Below, piece by piece: positions 27,201 through 37,545 of a stretch of 64,000 nt of DNA. The notes beneath the pieces are model-generated. The model searched no databases, was not told the origin of the DNA, and was given only the letters and a program-made list of their open reading frames with translations. A program made the translations under genes and the position numbers. Source of the DNA: Mycolicibacterium sp. HK-90 (GTDB lineage: Bacteria > Actinomycetota > Actinomycetes > Mycobacteriales > Mycobacteriaceae); contig NZ_CP129613.1 in assembly GCF_030486405.1 (NCBI RefSeq), positions 1,364,001 through 1,428,000 of the forward strand. Reading direction: 5' to 3'. Position 1 is the stretch's first letter. Each line of letters begins with the position of its first letter.

Positions 27201-27227
27201 CGATCTTGAAAGGTATAGACAAGATCG
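27201..27227. promoter_or_regulatory. Inverted repeat upstream of the hydrolase
   Basis: CGATCTTG (27201-27208) and CAAGATCG (27220-27227) form a perfect 8-bp inverted repeat with an 11-bp spacer. It lies 67-93 bases upstream of the hydrolase ATG, in a 240-bp non-coding gap where I see no other feature. It could be a repressor or activator site; the regulator is not identified. Confidence 0.45.
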
Positions 27228-27374
27228 GCCAAAGGGGGCTTCTGGCGGTTCTGACGCGTCCGCCCCATTTCGATCCAGATCTGGGCTCGTCGAGATCAAC
27301 GCAAGGGTCGCTGCAGGCGCGTGAGTGCAGCCATGGCGTTGATCTCGCGGGGTGGGGCGCGGCGGGCTGGCGAC

Positions 27375-27848
27375 TCAGGCCGGCGTGACCCAGGTGGTGA
27401 TGTCGGCGTGCACCACCTCGACGCCGTCGCGGTCGGTGATGCTCACGGGAACGACGATGTCGGCCCCCTCGGTGATCGTGGAGAAGTCGGGTGGCGTGAG
27501 TGCGGCGGTGGCCCGCAGCGAGGTGGTGGCCTTGGCGAGATATTGCACCGTCATCGCCTTGGGGATCCAGCGGTGCGTCGTCGGCACGGTGGCCTCCATC
27601 AGCATGCCCATCGCCATCTCGGCGGCATTGCACGACGCGATGGCGTGCACGGTGTGCAGGTGGTTGTAGACGTAGAACCACTTCGGCACCGTCACCTCGG
27701 CCAGCCCGGGTTCCATGCGCACCACGTGCGGCAGGACCGACGCGAAATACGGCACCCGGGCCATGGCCGCGGCGGAGAACAACCGGGTGCCGCCGGGCAG
27801 CGGCGACAACTTTTTCCAGGCGCGGTAGGTGGTGCTCTGCTGCGTCAC
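27375..27848 (-). CDS. DUF4442 hotdog-fold protein (thioesterase-like)
   Basis: A 157-aa protein of the DUF4442 family, which has the acyl-CoA thioesterase hotdog fold. Visible are the central helix region NHLHTVHAIASCNAAEMAMGM and the strands AKATTSLRATAAL and VVPVSITDRDG. It probably hydrolyses or binds an acyl-CoA. ATG at 27848 is preceded within 25 bases by a perfect inverted repeat. It is the last gene before the ribosomal operon. Confidence 0.82.
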   Translation of the reverse strand: MTQQSTTYRAWKKLSPLPGGTRLFSAAAMARVPYFASVLPHVVRMEPGLAEVTVPKWFYVYNHLHTVHAIASCNAAEMAMGMLMEATVPTTHRWIPKAMTVQYLAKATTSLRATAALTPPDFSTITEGADIVVPVSITDRDGVEVVHADITTWVTPA

Positions 27849-27857
27849 GGCACCAAC

Positions 27858-27873
27858 CTTACTCGTCAGTAAG
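27858..27873. promoter_or_regulatory. TetR-type operator upstream of DUF4442 gene
   Basis: CTTACT-CGTC-AGTAAG is a perfect 6-bp inverted repeat, 10-25 bases before the DUF4442 start. The form resembles operators of TetR-family fatty acid regulators. The regulator is not in the neighbourhood. Confidence 0.55.
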
Positions 27874-27973
27874 ATCGGGCCAAACGCCGAGCGTAGGGGC
27901 TATGTACGCTGGGCAGCGGTTTTGCGTGCACAGCAGCAACGCTCGGCCCGTTCATCGCTGCTCGATCAGGGAT

Positions 27974-28004
27974 TTGGAGCACGCCCGGATCTGGGGCATA
28001 CTGT
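27974..28004 (+). promoter_or_regulatory. Candidate promoter of the S10 operon
   Basis: TTGGAG (27974-27979) and TACTGT (27999-28004) form a plausible -35/-10 pair with a 19-bp spacer. The resulting leader would be about 275 bases long. The 438-bp region 27849-28286 has no convincing gene; it contains a small hairpin GCGCCC-N4-GGGCGC at 28051-28066. Long leaders are common for this operon and may serve ribosomal-protein feedback control; no L4 target is assigned. Confidence 0.4.
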
Positions 28005-28286
28005 TCGGGTTGCCTTGCGCCGGGTACGCACCTGGCCGGGCATACGATCGGCGCCCTCGCGGGCGCATCCGGTCCCAACACTAGATCGCAACGGATTTCC
28101 AGGGCGAGAAAGTGTGCGTGCGGGCGACACACCCGACCGCGGGGACCGGTGGACCACAGACAGGTAAACAGCGGCGGCAATACTCGGCGCATCCGCGCGG
28201 GGGTACCAGGCCCGACGGGTCTCGGTGGGTTTCCCATCGAGGCTGCGATACGGCCGGCCGATGTACGAAGTAGAGGTAGGAGAAGC

Positions 28287-28592
28287 GTGGCGGGACAGAA
28301 GATCCGCATCAGGCTCAAGGCCTACGACCATGAGGCCATTGATGCCTCGGCGCGCAAGATCGTCGAGACGGTCACCCGTACCGGAGCCAGCGTGGTGGGC
28401 CCCGTGCCGCTGCCGACCGAGAAGAACGTGTACTGCGTCATTCGGTCGCCGCACAAGTACAAGGACTCGCGGGAGCATTTCGAAATGCGCACCCACAAGC
28501 GACTGATCGACATCCTCGACCCGACGCCGAAGACGGTTGACGCGCTCATGCGCATCGATCTGCCGGCCAGTGTCGACGTCAATATCCAGTAG
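28287..28592 (+). CDS. rpsJ: 30S ribosomal protein S10
   Basis: A 101-aa protein with the full S10 sequence ([38 protein letters not shown]). It is part of the 30S head and also acts in antitermination with NusB. GTG at 28287 follows GGTAGGAG. First gene of an 11-gene operon. Confidence 0.98.
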
Positions 28593-28606
28593 GAGACCCG
28601 AGAAAA

Positions 28607-29257
28607 ATGGCTAGAAAAGGCATTTTGGGCACCAAGCTGGGCATGACGCAGGTGTTCGACGAGAACAACAAAGTCGTCCCGGTGACGGTCGTCAAGGCCG
28701 GCCCCAACGTGGTGACCCGTATCCGCACCACCGAGCGCGACGGCTACAGCGCCGTGCAGCTCGCCTACGGCGAGATCAGCCCGCGCAAGGTCAACAAGCC
28801 CGTCGCCGGCCAGTTCGCCGCCGCGGGCGTCAACCCGCGCCGCCACCTCGCCGAGCTCCGTCTCGACGAGGCCGCCGCCGCCGAGTACGAGGTCGGCCAG
28901 GAGCTGACGGCCGAGATCTTCGCCGACGGTGCTTACGTCGACGTGACCGGCACCAGCAAGGGCAAGGGCTTCGCCGGCACCATGAAGCGCCACGGCTTCG
29001 CCGGCCAGGGCGCCGCGCACGGTGCCCAGGCGGTGCACCGTCGCCCCGGCTCCATCGGTGGCTGCGCCACCCCGGGCCGCGTGTTCAAGGGCACCCGGAT
29101 GTCGGGCCGCATGGGCCACGACCGGGTGACCACGCAGAACCTCAAGGTTCACAAGGTCGATGCCGAGAACGGCGTGCTGTTGATCAAGGGCGCCATCCCC
29201 GGACGCAACGGTGGTCTGGTGGTTGTCCGCAGCGCAATCAAGCGAGGCGAGAAGTAA
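28607..29257 (+). CDS. rplC: 50S ribosomal protein L3
   Basis: A 216-aa L3, starting [17 protein letters not shown], with the [11 protein letters not shown] and [15 protein letters not shown] loop that reaches the peptidyl transferase centre. It initiates assembly of 23S rRNA. ATG follows GGAGACC by eight bases; the TAA shares its last A with the rplD start. Confidence 0.98.
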   Translation: MARKGILGTKLGMTQVFDENNKVVPVTVVKAGPNVVTRIRTTERDGYSAVQLAYGEISPRKVNKPVAGQFAAAGVNPRRHLAELRLDEAAAAEYEVGQELTAEIFADGAYVDVTGTSKGKGFAGTMKRHGFAGQGAAHGAQAVHRRPGSIGGCATPGRVFKGTRMSGRMGHDRVTTQNLKVHKVDAENGVLLIKGAIPGRNGGLVVVRSAIKRGEK

Positions 29258-29913
29258 TGACTTTGAAGATTGACGTCAAGACCCCGGCCGGCAAGAAGGA
29301 CGGCTCCATCGAGCTGCCCGCCGCGCTGTTCGACGTCGAGCCCAACATCGCTCTGATGCACCAGGTCGTCAACGCACAGTTGGCCGCCAAGCGCCAGGGC
29401 ACCCACTCGACGAAGACCCGCGGTGAGGTCTCCGGTGGCGGCAAGAAGCCGTACCGGCAGAAGGGCACCGGTCGGGCGCGTCAGGGTTCGACCCGCGCAC
29501 CGCAGTTCACCGGCGGTGGCATCGTCCACGGCCCGCAGCCGCGTGACTACAGCCAGCGGACCCCGAAGAAGATGATCGCCGCCGCTCTGCGCGGTGCGCT
29601 CTCGGACCGGGCCCGCAACGAGCGGATCCACGCGATCACCGAGCTGATCGAGGGACAGACTCCGTCGACCAAGAGCGCGAAGGCGTTCCTGGGCAGCCTG
29701 ACCGAGAACAAGAAGATTCTCGTCGTCATCGGCCGCACCGACGAGGTCGGCGCCAAGAGCGTTCGCAACCTGCCTGGTGTGCACGTGATCTCGCCGGATC
29801 AGCTGAACACCTACGACGTGCTCAACGCTGATGACGTGGTGTTCTCGGTCGAGGCCCTGAACGCCTACATCGGCGCGAACACCAAGGACCAAAAAGAAGG
29901 AGCGTCGGTCTGA
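29257..29913 (+). CDS. rplD: 50S ribosomal protein L4
   Basis: A 218-aa L4. The conserved extended loop [19 protein letters not shown] that lines the exit tunnel is intact, so no macrolide-resistance-type change is obvious. The start overlaps rplC by one base and the stop overlaps rplW by one base. Confidence 0.98.
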   Translation: MTLKIDVKTPAGKKDGSIELPAALFDVEPNIALMHQVVNAQLAAKRQGTHSTKTRGEVSGGGKKPYRQKGTGRARQGSTRAPQFTGGGIVHGPQPRDYSQRTPKKMIAAALRGALSDRARNERIHAITELIEGQTPSTKSAKAFLGSLTENKKILVVIGRTDEVGAKSVRNLPGVHVISPDQLNTYDVLNADDVVFSVEALNAYIGANTKDQKEGASV

Positions 29914-30215
29914 TGGCAACGATTACAGACCCCCGCGACATCATCCTGGCCCCGGTCATCTCGGAGAAGTCGTACGGGCTGATCGAGGACAACGTGTACA
30001 CGTTCATCGTGCACCCGGACTCCAACAAGACGCAGATCAAGATCGCCATCGAGAAGATCTTCGACGTCAAGGTGAGCTCGGTGAACACCGCCAACCGGCA
30101 GGGTAAGCGCAAGCGCACCCGCGCGGGCTTCGGCAAGCGCAAGGACACCAAGCGCGCCATCGTCACCCTGGCCGAGGGCAGCAAGCCGATCGACCTGTTC
30201 GGAGCACCGGCGTAA
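29913..30215 (+). CDS. rplW: 50S ribosomal protein L23
   Basis: A 100-aa L23, with [15 protein letters not shown] and the [16 protein letters not shown] loop. It sits at the tunnel exit and docks trigger factor and SRP. The start overlaps rplD by one base. Confidence 0.98.
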   Translation: MATITDPRDIILAPVISEKSYGLIEDNVYTFIVHPDSNKTQIKIAIEKIFDVKVSSVNTANRQGKRKRTRAGFGKRKDTKRAIVTLAEGSKPIDLFGAPA

Positions 30216-30257
30216 CCCGCCGGGATCCTATCGAGGATTAAGAGAGATTTAACTGAT

Positions 30258-31094
<837 letters not shown>

Positions 31095-31115
31095 GCCGCG
31101 GAAGGAGTAGCAGCG

Positions 31116-31393
31116 ATGCCTCGTAGTCTTAAAAAGGGTCCGTTCGTCGACGACCATCTGCTCAAGAAGGTCGACGTCCAGAACGAGAAGAACACCAAAC
31201 AGGTCATCAAGACCTGGTCGCGTCGGTCGACCATCCTCCCCGACTTCATCGGGCACACGTTCGCGGTGCATGACGGCCGCAAGCATGTCCCGGTGTTCGT
31301 CACCGAGGCGATGGTCGGGCACAAGCTCGGCGAATTCGCCCCGACGCGCACCTTCAAGGGTCACATCAAGGACGACCGGAAGAGCAAGCGGCG

Positions 31394-31397
<4 letters not shown>
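31116..31397 (+). CDS. rpsS: 30S ribosomal protein S19
   Basis: A 93-aa S19, starting [15 protein letters not shown] and ending with the basic DDRKSKRR tail. It binds 16S rRNA with S13 in the head. GGAAGGAG lies upstream; the stop overlaps rplV by four bases. Confidence 0.98.
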
Positions 31398-32703
<1,306 letters not shown>

Positions 32704-32706
32704 ATC

Positions 32707-33123
32707 ATGCTGATTCCCCGTAAGGTCAAGCACCGCAAGCAGCATCACCCACGGCAGCGTGGCATCGCCAGCGGCGGCACGTCGGTCAGCTTCGGTGACT
32801 ACGGCATCCAGGCCCTCGGCCACGCCTACATCACCAACCGGCAGATCGAGTCCGCTCGTATCGCCATCAACCGGCACATCAAGCGTGGCGGCAAGGTCTG
32901 GATCAACATCTTCCCGGACCGTCCGCTGACCAAGAAGCCCGCCGAGACCCGCATGGGTTCCGGTAAGGGTTCGCCGGAGTGGTGGATCGCCAACGTCAAG
33001 CCGGGACGCATTTTGTTCGAGATCAGCTACCCCGACGAGAAGATCGCCAAGGAAGCCCTGACTCGCGCAATCCACAAGCTGCCGATCAAGGCACGCATCG
33101 TGAGTCGAGAGGAGCAGTTCTGA
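32707..33123 (+). CDS. rplP: 50S ribosomal protein L16
   Basis: A 138-aa L16 starting [19 protein letters not shown], with [19 protein letters not shown] near the A site. It lies three bases after rpsC; the stop shares a base with rpmC. Confidence 0.98.
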   Translation: MLIPRKVKHRKQHHPRQRGIASGGTSVSFGDYGIQALGHAYITNRQIESARIAINRHIKRGGKVWINIFPDRPLTKKPAETRMGSGKGSPEWWIANVKPGRILFEISYPDEKIAKEALTRAIHKLPIKARIVSREEQF

Positions 33124-33356
33124 TGGCAGTGGGAACTACGCCTGGTGAGCTGCGCGAACTGTCCGACACCGAGTTGAAGGACAAGCTGCGCGAGTCGAAG
33201 GAAGAGCTGTTCAACCTGCGCTTCCAGATGGCGACCGGTCAGCTGGCGAACAACCGTCGGCTGCGCACTGTGCGCCAGGAGATTGCACGGGTCTACACCG
33301 TGCTGCGTGAACGTGAGTTGGGTCTGGCGTCCGGGCCCGTTGGTGAGGATTCGTAA
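33123..33356 (+). CDS. rpmC: 50S ribosomal protein L29
   Basis: A 77-aa L29, two helices: [20 protein letters not shown] and [21 protein letters not shown] at 33123 overlaps rplP by one base and the stop overlaps rpsQ by one base. Confidence 0.97.
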   Translation: MAVGTTPGELRELSDTELKDKLRESKEELFNLRFQMATGQLANNRRLRTVRQEIARVYTVLRERELGLASGPVGEDS

Positions 33357-33652
33357 TGGCAGAAACCAAGGGCCCCAAGCACACCCCGGCCACCGAGAAG
33401 CCGCGCGGCCGTCGTAAGACCGCCATCGGCTACGTGGTGAGCGACAAGATGCAGAAGACCATCGTGGTCGAGCTGGAAGATCGTAAGAGCCACCCGCTCT
33501 ACGGCAAGATCATCCGGACCACCAAGAAGGTCAAGGCGCACGACGAGAACGGCGACGCCGGCATCGGCGACCGCGTCTCGTTGATGGAGACCCGGCCGAT
33601 GTCCGCGAGCAAGCGCTGGCGGCTGGTCGAGGTGCTCGAGAAGGCCAAGTAG
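33356..33652 (+). CDS. rpsQ: 30S ribosomal protein S17
   Basis: A 98-aa S17 with an actinobacterial N-terminal extension, then [20 protein letters not shown] and the C-terminal [14 protein letters not shown]. Last gene of the operon; rplN is not next, which matches the break seen in M. tuberculosis between rpsQ and rplN. Confidence 0.97.
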   Translation: MAETKGPKHTPATEKPRGRRKTAIGYVVSDKMQKTIVVELEDRKSHPLYGKIIRTTKKVKAHDENGDAGIGDRVSLMETRPMSASKRWRLVEVLEKAK

Positions 33653-33674
33653 GCCTTTTCGGCGAGCAGACATC

Positions 33675-33710
33675 AAAAGTGCCCCAAGCCTTCGGGTTTG
33701 GGGCACTTTT
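33675..33710 (+). terminator. S10 operon terminator with UUCG loop
   Basis: Bases 33675-33690 pair with 33695-33710 (16 bp, one G-U) around a TTCG loop, and the right arm ends in four T. It lies 22 bases after the rpsQ stop. The A-rich left arm makes it also a terminator for the convergent fasciclin gene that ends at 33723. Confidence 0.93.
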
Positions 33711-33722
33711 GCATTGCTCGGC

Positions 33723-34367
33723 CTAATCGGCGGGCGGCATCAGTACCGTGTCGATGAGATAGACGGTGGCATTGGCGGTATGCACCCCGCCGCAGATCAC
33801 CGATGCGTCCTCGACTTTCAGCGCGTCCCCCGAGCCAGTCACCGTGACCGGTGCGCCCTGCACCGTCGGGTGGCTGCCGACGACCTTGGCCGGGCTGGCC
33901 TGCCCGGGGACGACGTGATAGGTCAGGATCTTGGTCAGCAGCGCCGAATCCGTCTTGAGTACCTCGATGGTGGCCGGGTCGATCTTGGCGAATGCGTCGT
34001 CGGTGGGCGCGAATACGGTGAAGTCACCTCCATTGAGGGTGTCCACCAGGTCGACGTTCGGATTCAGCTTTCCGGACACCGCCGCGGTCAGTGTCGTCAG
34101 CAGCGGGTTGTTCGACGCGGCGACGGTGACCGGGTCTTGTGCCATTCCGATCACCGACCCGGGGCCGGACGGCACCTTTTCGGCGTAGGACGCGCAGCCC
34201 GGCCCGACCAGGTCTGACGCCGGGTCGCCGGCCATGGCGGGCGCGCTGGTGGCCTCCGGTGTCGCGGGTGCTGACCGCGCGGTGTCGCTCGAGCAGGCGG
34301 GTAGCGCCAGGACAGCCGCGGCTGCCATTCCCGCCACCGCGGCCATCTTGTACTGAAGCATCAACAT
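33723..34367 (-). CDS. Fasciclin-domain lipoprotein, MPT70/MPT83-like
   Basis: A 214-aa secreted lipoprotein. The signal peptide ends with lipobox LPAC (Cys25). One fasciclin domain (about residues 75-214) carries the conserved [18 protein letters not shown] and LTYHVVPG segments. It resembles the MPT83/MPT70 antigens, which are SigK-controlled in M. tuberculosis. ATG at 34367 has GGGGAG seven bases upstream; the frame extends to 34445 but that covers the promoter. A SigK-type promoter lies about 60 bases upstream. Its likely role is cell-surface adhesion. Confidence 0.93.
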   Translation of the reverse strand: MLMLQYKMAAVAGMAAAAVLALPACSSDTARSAPATPEATSAPAMAGDPASDLVGPGCASYAEKVPSGPGSVIGMAQDPVTVAASNNPLLTTLTAAVSGKLNPNVDLVDTLNGGDFTVFAPTDDAFAKIDPATIEVLKTDSALLTKILTYHVVPGQASPAKVVGSHPTVQGAPVTVTGSGDALKVEDASVICGGVHTANATVYLIDTVLMPPAD

Positions 34368-34426
34368 TTTCCGACTCCCCTGTAGGTGATTGACGGTGAC
34401 CGCCGTCACGTTCTCGGTCAGTGGGT

Positions 34427-34453
34427 ATTCGGAGCGGATCCGCATCCGGATGG
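34427..34453 (-). promoter_or_regulatory. SigK-type promoter of the fasciclin gene
   Basis: On the minus strand CCATCC (34453-34448) is followed after 15 bases by CCGAAT (34432-34427). These hexamers match the -35 and -10 reported for mycobacterial SigK promoters as I recall them. Transcription would begin near 34420, leaving a leader of about 50 bases with a ribosome site. Confidence 0.7.
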
Positions 34454-34467
34454 GATTTGGTTTCGAC

Positions 34468-34494
34468 CAATCCGGCGCAACGGCGGTGCCGAAT
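34468..34494 (+). promoter_or_regulatory. SigK-type promoter of dipZ
   Basis: CAATCC (34468-34473) and CCGAAT (34489-34494) have the same 15-base spacing as the divergent promoter, with one mismatch in the -35. The start point would fall at about 34501-34502, that is on the dipZ ATG, giving a leaderless mRNA. Confidence 0.65.
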
Positions 34495-34501
34495 ACCCGG
34501 C

Positions 34502-36217
34502 ATGTACACCTTGGTGCTCATCGGATTCCTCGGCGGTCTGATCACCGGCATCTCGCCGTGCATCCTGCCGGTACTGCCCGTCATCTTCTTCTCGGGAGCG
34601 CAGAGCGCACGCGTCTCCGAGTCGAACGGCGCGACGATCGTCGCGGCGAAACCGACATTGGCCGACACGCTCCGGCCCTACCGGGTGATCGCCGGTCTGG
34701 TGCTGAGTTTCAGCGTCGTGACGCTGGCCGGCTCAGCCTTGCTGCAGTTGCTGCACCTTCCTCAGGACGCGCTTCGCTGGGCGGGTTTGCTGGCGCTGAC
34801 CCTGATCGGGTTGGGGTTGATCTTCCCGCGATTCGAGCAGCTGCTGGAGAAGCCGTTCAGCCGGATCCCGCAGAAGCAGTTCGGATCTGGGAGCAGTGGT
34901 TTCGGGCTGGGTCTGGCGCTCGGTGTGCTCTATGTGCCGTGCGCGGGCCCGGTTCTCGCGGCGATCGTCGTCGCCGGTGCGACTGGCTCGATCGGCGCCA
35001 ACACCGTTGCGCTGACCCTTTCGTTCGCCATCGGTGCCGCGTTGCCCTTGCTCGTCTTCGCGCTCGCCGGGCGTCGGGTTGTCGAGCGGGTCAACGCATT
35101 CCGCCGCCGGCAGCGCAGGATCCGGCTGATCGGTGGGGTGGTGATGCTGGTGTTCGCGGTGGCGCTGGCCGCCAACGTGCCGGCGAAGCTGCAGCGGGCG
35201 ATCCCGGATTACACCAGCGGTCTGCAGGACCGGGTTGCCACCGCCGGAGAGGTGCAGGACAGGCTGAGCCCGACCGGCGGGGGAGAGTTGTCACAATGCG
35301 TCGACGGCGTCGGCGAACTCCAGAACTGTGGCGCCGCACCGGATATCACCGGAATCGCGCAATGGCTCAACACCCCTGACGGGGCACCCGTCGATCTCAA
35401 GTCGCTGCGCGGGAAAGTGGTGCTGATCGACTTCTGGGCGTACTCGTGCATCAACTGCCAACGCGCGATTCCCCATGTCGTCGACTGGTACGACCGCTAC
35501 AAGGACTCCGGCCTGGCGGTGATCGGGGTGCACACCCCGGAGTACGCGTTCGAGCGGGTGCCCGGCAACGTGGCCCGCGGTGCGGCCGACCTGGGCATCA
35601 CTTACCCGGTCGCCCTGGACAATGCGTACTCCACCTGGACGAACTACGAGAACCGCTACTGGCCGGCCGAGTACCTGATCGACGCGAACGGCGTTGTGCG
35701 GCATGTGAAGTTCGGTGAGGGTGATTACGACGTGACCGAACGGTTGATCCGTGAGTTGCTCATGGAGGCGAAGAACACCGCATTGCCGGCCCCGGTGAAC
35801 GCGCCGGATGTCACGCCGACGTCGGTGCTCACCCCCGAGACGTATCTGGGTGTCGGCAAGGAGATCAACTACGCCGGCGGCGGCACCTACGACGAGGGCG
35901 ATGCGCGGTTCGAATACCCGGCGAGCCTGCCTGCCGACTCGTTCGCCCTGCAAGGGTCCTGGCGCCTGGACTATCAGGGCGCCACCGCTCAAGGCGCAGG
36001 TTCGGCCGTCAAGCTCAACTACCAGGCCAAGAACGTCTATCTCGTCGTGGGCGGGACCGGAACGGTGACGGTGGTGCGCGGCGGTGCGACGACGACCGTG
36101 CCGGTCAGCGGGCCGCCCACCCTGCGGCAGATCGTCGACGATCCCGACGTGCGGCGCGGTGAGGTCGAGGTCCGGTTGAGCCAAGGGCTGCAGGCTTTCT
36201 CGTTCACCTATGGGTGA
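34502..36217 (+). CDS. dipZ: DipZ: CcdA-like membrane thiol transporter fused to thioredoxin domain
   Basis: A 571-aa protein. The N-terminal half is CcdA/DsbD-like with about six membrane segments and paired cysteines in [12 protein letters not shown] and [11 protein letters not shown] periplasmic TlpA/thioredoxin domain follows, with active site SCINC. A C-terminal beta domain (about 465-571) is typical of DipZ. It passes electrons across the membrane to extracytoplasmic thiols. In M. tuberculosis dipZ lies between mpt83 and mpt70. ATG at 34502 directly follows the SigK-type -10; no ribosome site exists, which fits leaderless translation. Confidence 0.92.
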   Translation: MYTLVLIGFLGGLITGISPCILPVLPVIFFSGAQSARVSESNGATIVAAKPTLADTLRPYRVIAGLVLSFSVVTLAGSALLQLLHLPQDALRWAGLLALTLIGLGLIFPRFEQLLEKPFSRIPQKQFGSGSSGFGLGLALGVLYVPCAGPVLAAIVVAGATGSIGANTVALTLSFAIGAALPLLVFALAGRRVVERVNAFRRRQRRIRLIGGVVMLVFAVALAANVPAKLQRAIPDYTSGLQDRVATAGEVQDRLSPTGGGELSQCVDGVGELQNCGAAPDITGIAQWLNTPDGAPVDLKSLRGKVVLIDFWAYSCINCQRAIPHVVDWYDRYKDSGLAVIGVHTPEYAFERVPGNVARGAADLGITYPVALDNAYSTWTNYENRYWPAEYLIDANGVVRHVKFGEGDYDVTERLIRELLMEAKNTALPAPVNAPDVTPTSVLTPETYLGVGKEINYAGGGTYDEGDARFEYPASLPADSFALQGSWRLDYQGATAQGAGSAVKLNYQAKNVYLVVGGTGTVTVVRGGATTTVPVSGPPTLRQIVDDPDVRRGEVEVRLSQGLQAFSFTYG

Positions 36218-36245
36218 CCGGCGATGAGCACCGTCGACTTGGCGT

Positions 36246-36251
36246 TAGGCT
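36246..36251 (+). promoter_or_regulatory. Possible -10 element for leaderless sigK
   Basis: TAGGCT ends nine bases before the ATG at 36260, placing transcription start close to the start codon. The -35 is not clear. It would let sigK-rskA be transcribed apart from dipZ. Confidence 0.35.
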
Positions 36252-36259
36252 ACCCGTCA

Positions 36260-36823
36260 ATGGCACGCACGCCGGACGTGAGCAACGTCCTCGACGCTCA
36301 GTTGCGCCGGGTGGCCCGCGGCGACGCCGAGGCGTTCGCCGGGCTGTACGACGCCACCAGTTCCCGGGTATACGGATTGATCATCCGCATCCTGCGCGAT
36401 CCCGGCTACAGCGAGGAGACCACGCAGGACGTCTACACCCAGGTGTGGCGCTCTGCCGCGGACTATGACCCGCAGCAAGGTTCGGCGCTGGCATGGCTCA
36501 TGACGCTGGCCCATCGCCGCGCGGTCGATCGGGTGCGGTCTGAGGTGGCCTCCAGCCGGCGCGAGGCGCGTTACGTCGCGGTGAGCACCGAACCCGACAC
36601 CGACGTGGTCGCCGACTCGGCGATCCGCTCCGATGAGCGCAGGCAGGTGGCCGACTGTCTAGGGTCGCTGACCGAGCTGCAGCGGCAGGCCATCGAGTTG
36701 GCGTACTACGACGGCTTGACCTACCCGCAGGTGTCCGAGCGGCTGTCGACCAGTCTCGGCACGGTCAAGACCCGGATGCGCGACGGACTGCGCAGGCTCC
36801 GTGATTGTCTGGGGGTGACATGA
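36260..36823 (+). CDS. sigK: ECF sigma factor SigK
   Basis: A 187-aa ECF sigma factor. Region 2 includes [23 protein letters not shown] and [20 protein letters not shown]; region 4 includes [22 protein letters not shown] and [16 protein letters not shown]. The combination with rskA, dipZ and a fasciclin lipoprotein identifies it as SigK. ATG at 36260 gives the length I recall for the M. tuberculosis protein; ATG at 36224 is an alternative. The stop overlaps rskA by four bases. Confidence 0.92.
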   Translation: MARTPDVSNVLDAQLRRVARGDAEAFAGLYDATSSRVYGLIIRILRDPGYSEETTQDVYTQVWRSAADYDPQQGSALAWLMTLAHRRAVDRVRSEVASSRREARYVAVSTEPDTDVVADSAIRSDERRQVADCLGSLTELQRQAIELAYYDGLTYPQVSERLSTSLGTVKTRMRDGLRRLRDCLGVT

Positions 36824-37506
36824 CACGAGATTCCGAGCTGCCGGAGCTGGCGACCGCATACGCATTGGACGCGGTGTCCGACGCCGAGCGTGCCGACATC
36901 GAACGCCGGCTGGCCGAGGCACCCGCCGAGGCCGCCGCGGCGTTCCGCGCCGAGGTGCGTGCGGTGCGCGAGACGATGGCCAAGGCGTCGTCGGCGACCG
37001 CGGTGACCCCACCCGCCGGGTTGCGTCGCCGTGCGCTGGCGGTGTCTGACACGACTGTCCCGCGCCGATCCCGTTGGCGCACAGCATCACTGGCGGCCGC
37101 CGCTGCCGTGGTGGTCGCCGCAGTCGGTTTCGGTGCGGGGTTGGCCCTGCGCCCGGCGAGTGCGCCGACCACCGCCGAACAAGTGCTGTCGGCAGGCGAT
37201 GTCCGCACGGCGACCGGACAACTCAGTGCCGGTGGCACCGCGACGTTCGTGTACTCGCGCGATGAGCGGACCGGGGTGCTGGTGATGAACAATGCGGCGC
37301 CACCGCCGCCTGGGATGGTGTATCAGATGTGGCTGATGACCGATCAGGGTCCGGAGTCGGCGGGGACGATGGGGGCCATCGCACCGTCGACCACCGCCAT
37401 GGTGCGCGATCTGGGGGATTCGACCGCGCTCGCGTTCACCATGGAACCCGACGGCGGGTCGCCGCAGCCGACGGGGGAGATGGTGGCCCGGCTTTCGTTG
37501 ACGTGA
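36820..37506 (+). CDS. rskA: Anti-sigma K factor RskA
   Basis: A 228-aa single-pass membrane protein. The cytoplasmic N-terminus (1-85) has the anti-sigma helical domain starting [20 protein letters not shown]; the membrane segment is about 90-110; the extracytoplasmic RskA domain has the VYQMWLMTD motif. It holds SigK inactive until it is cut by regulated proteolysis. ATG at 36820 overlaps the sigK stop. Confidence 0.93.
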   Translation: MTRDSELPELATAYALDAVSDAERADIERRLAEAPAEAAAAFRAEVRAVRETMAKASSATAVTPPAGLRRRALAVSDTTVPRRSRWRTASLAAAAAVVVAAVGFGAGLALRPASAPTTAEQVLSAGDVRTATGQLSAGGTATFVYSRDERTGVLVMNNAAPPPPGMVYQMWLMTDQGPESAGTMGAIAPSTTAMVRDLGDSTALAFTMEPDGGSPQPTGEMVARLSLT

Positions 37507-37545
37507 GGCCGAGGCTCAGAACACGTGATCGTTCCCGCCTGGCGC

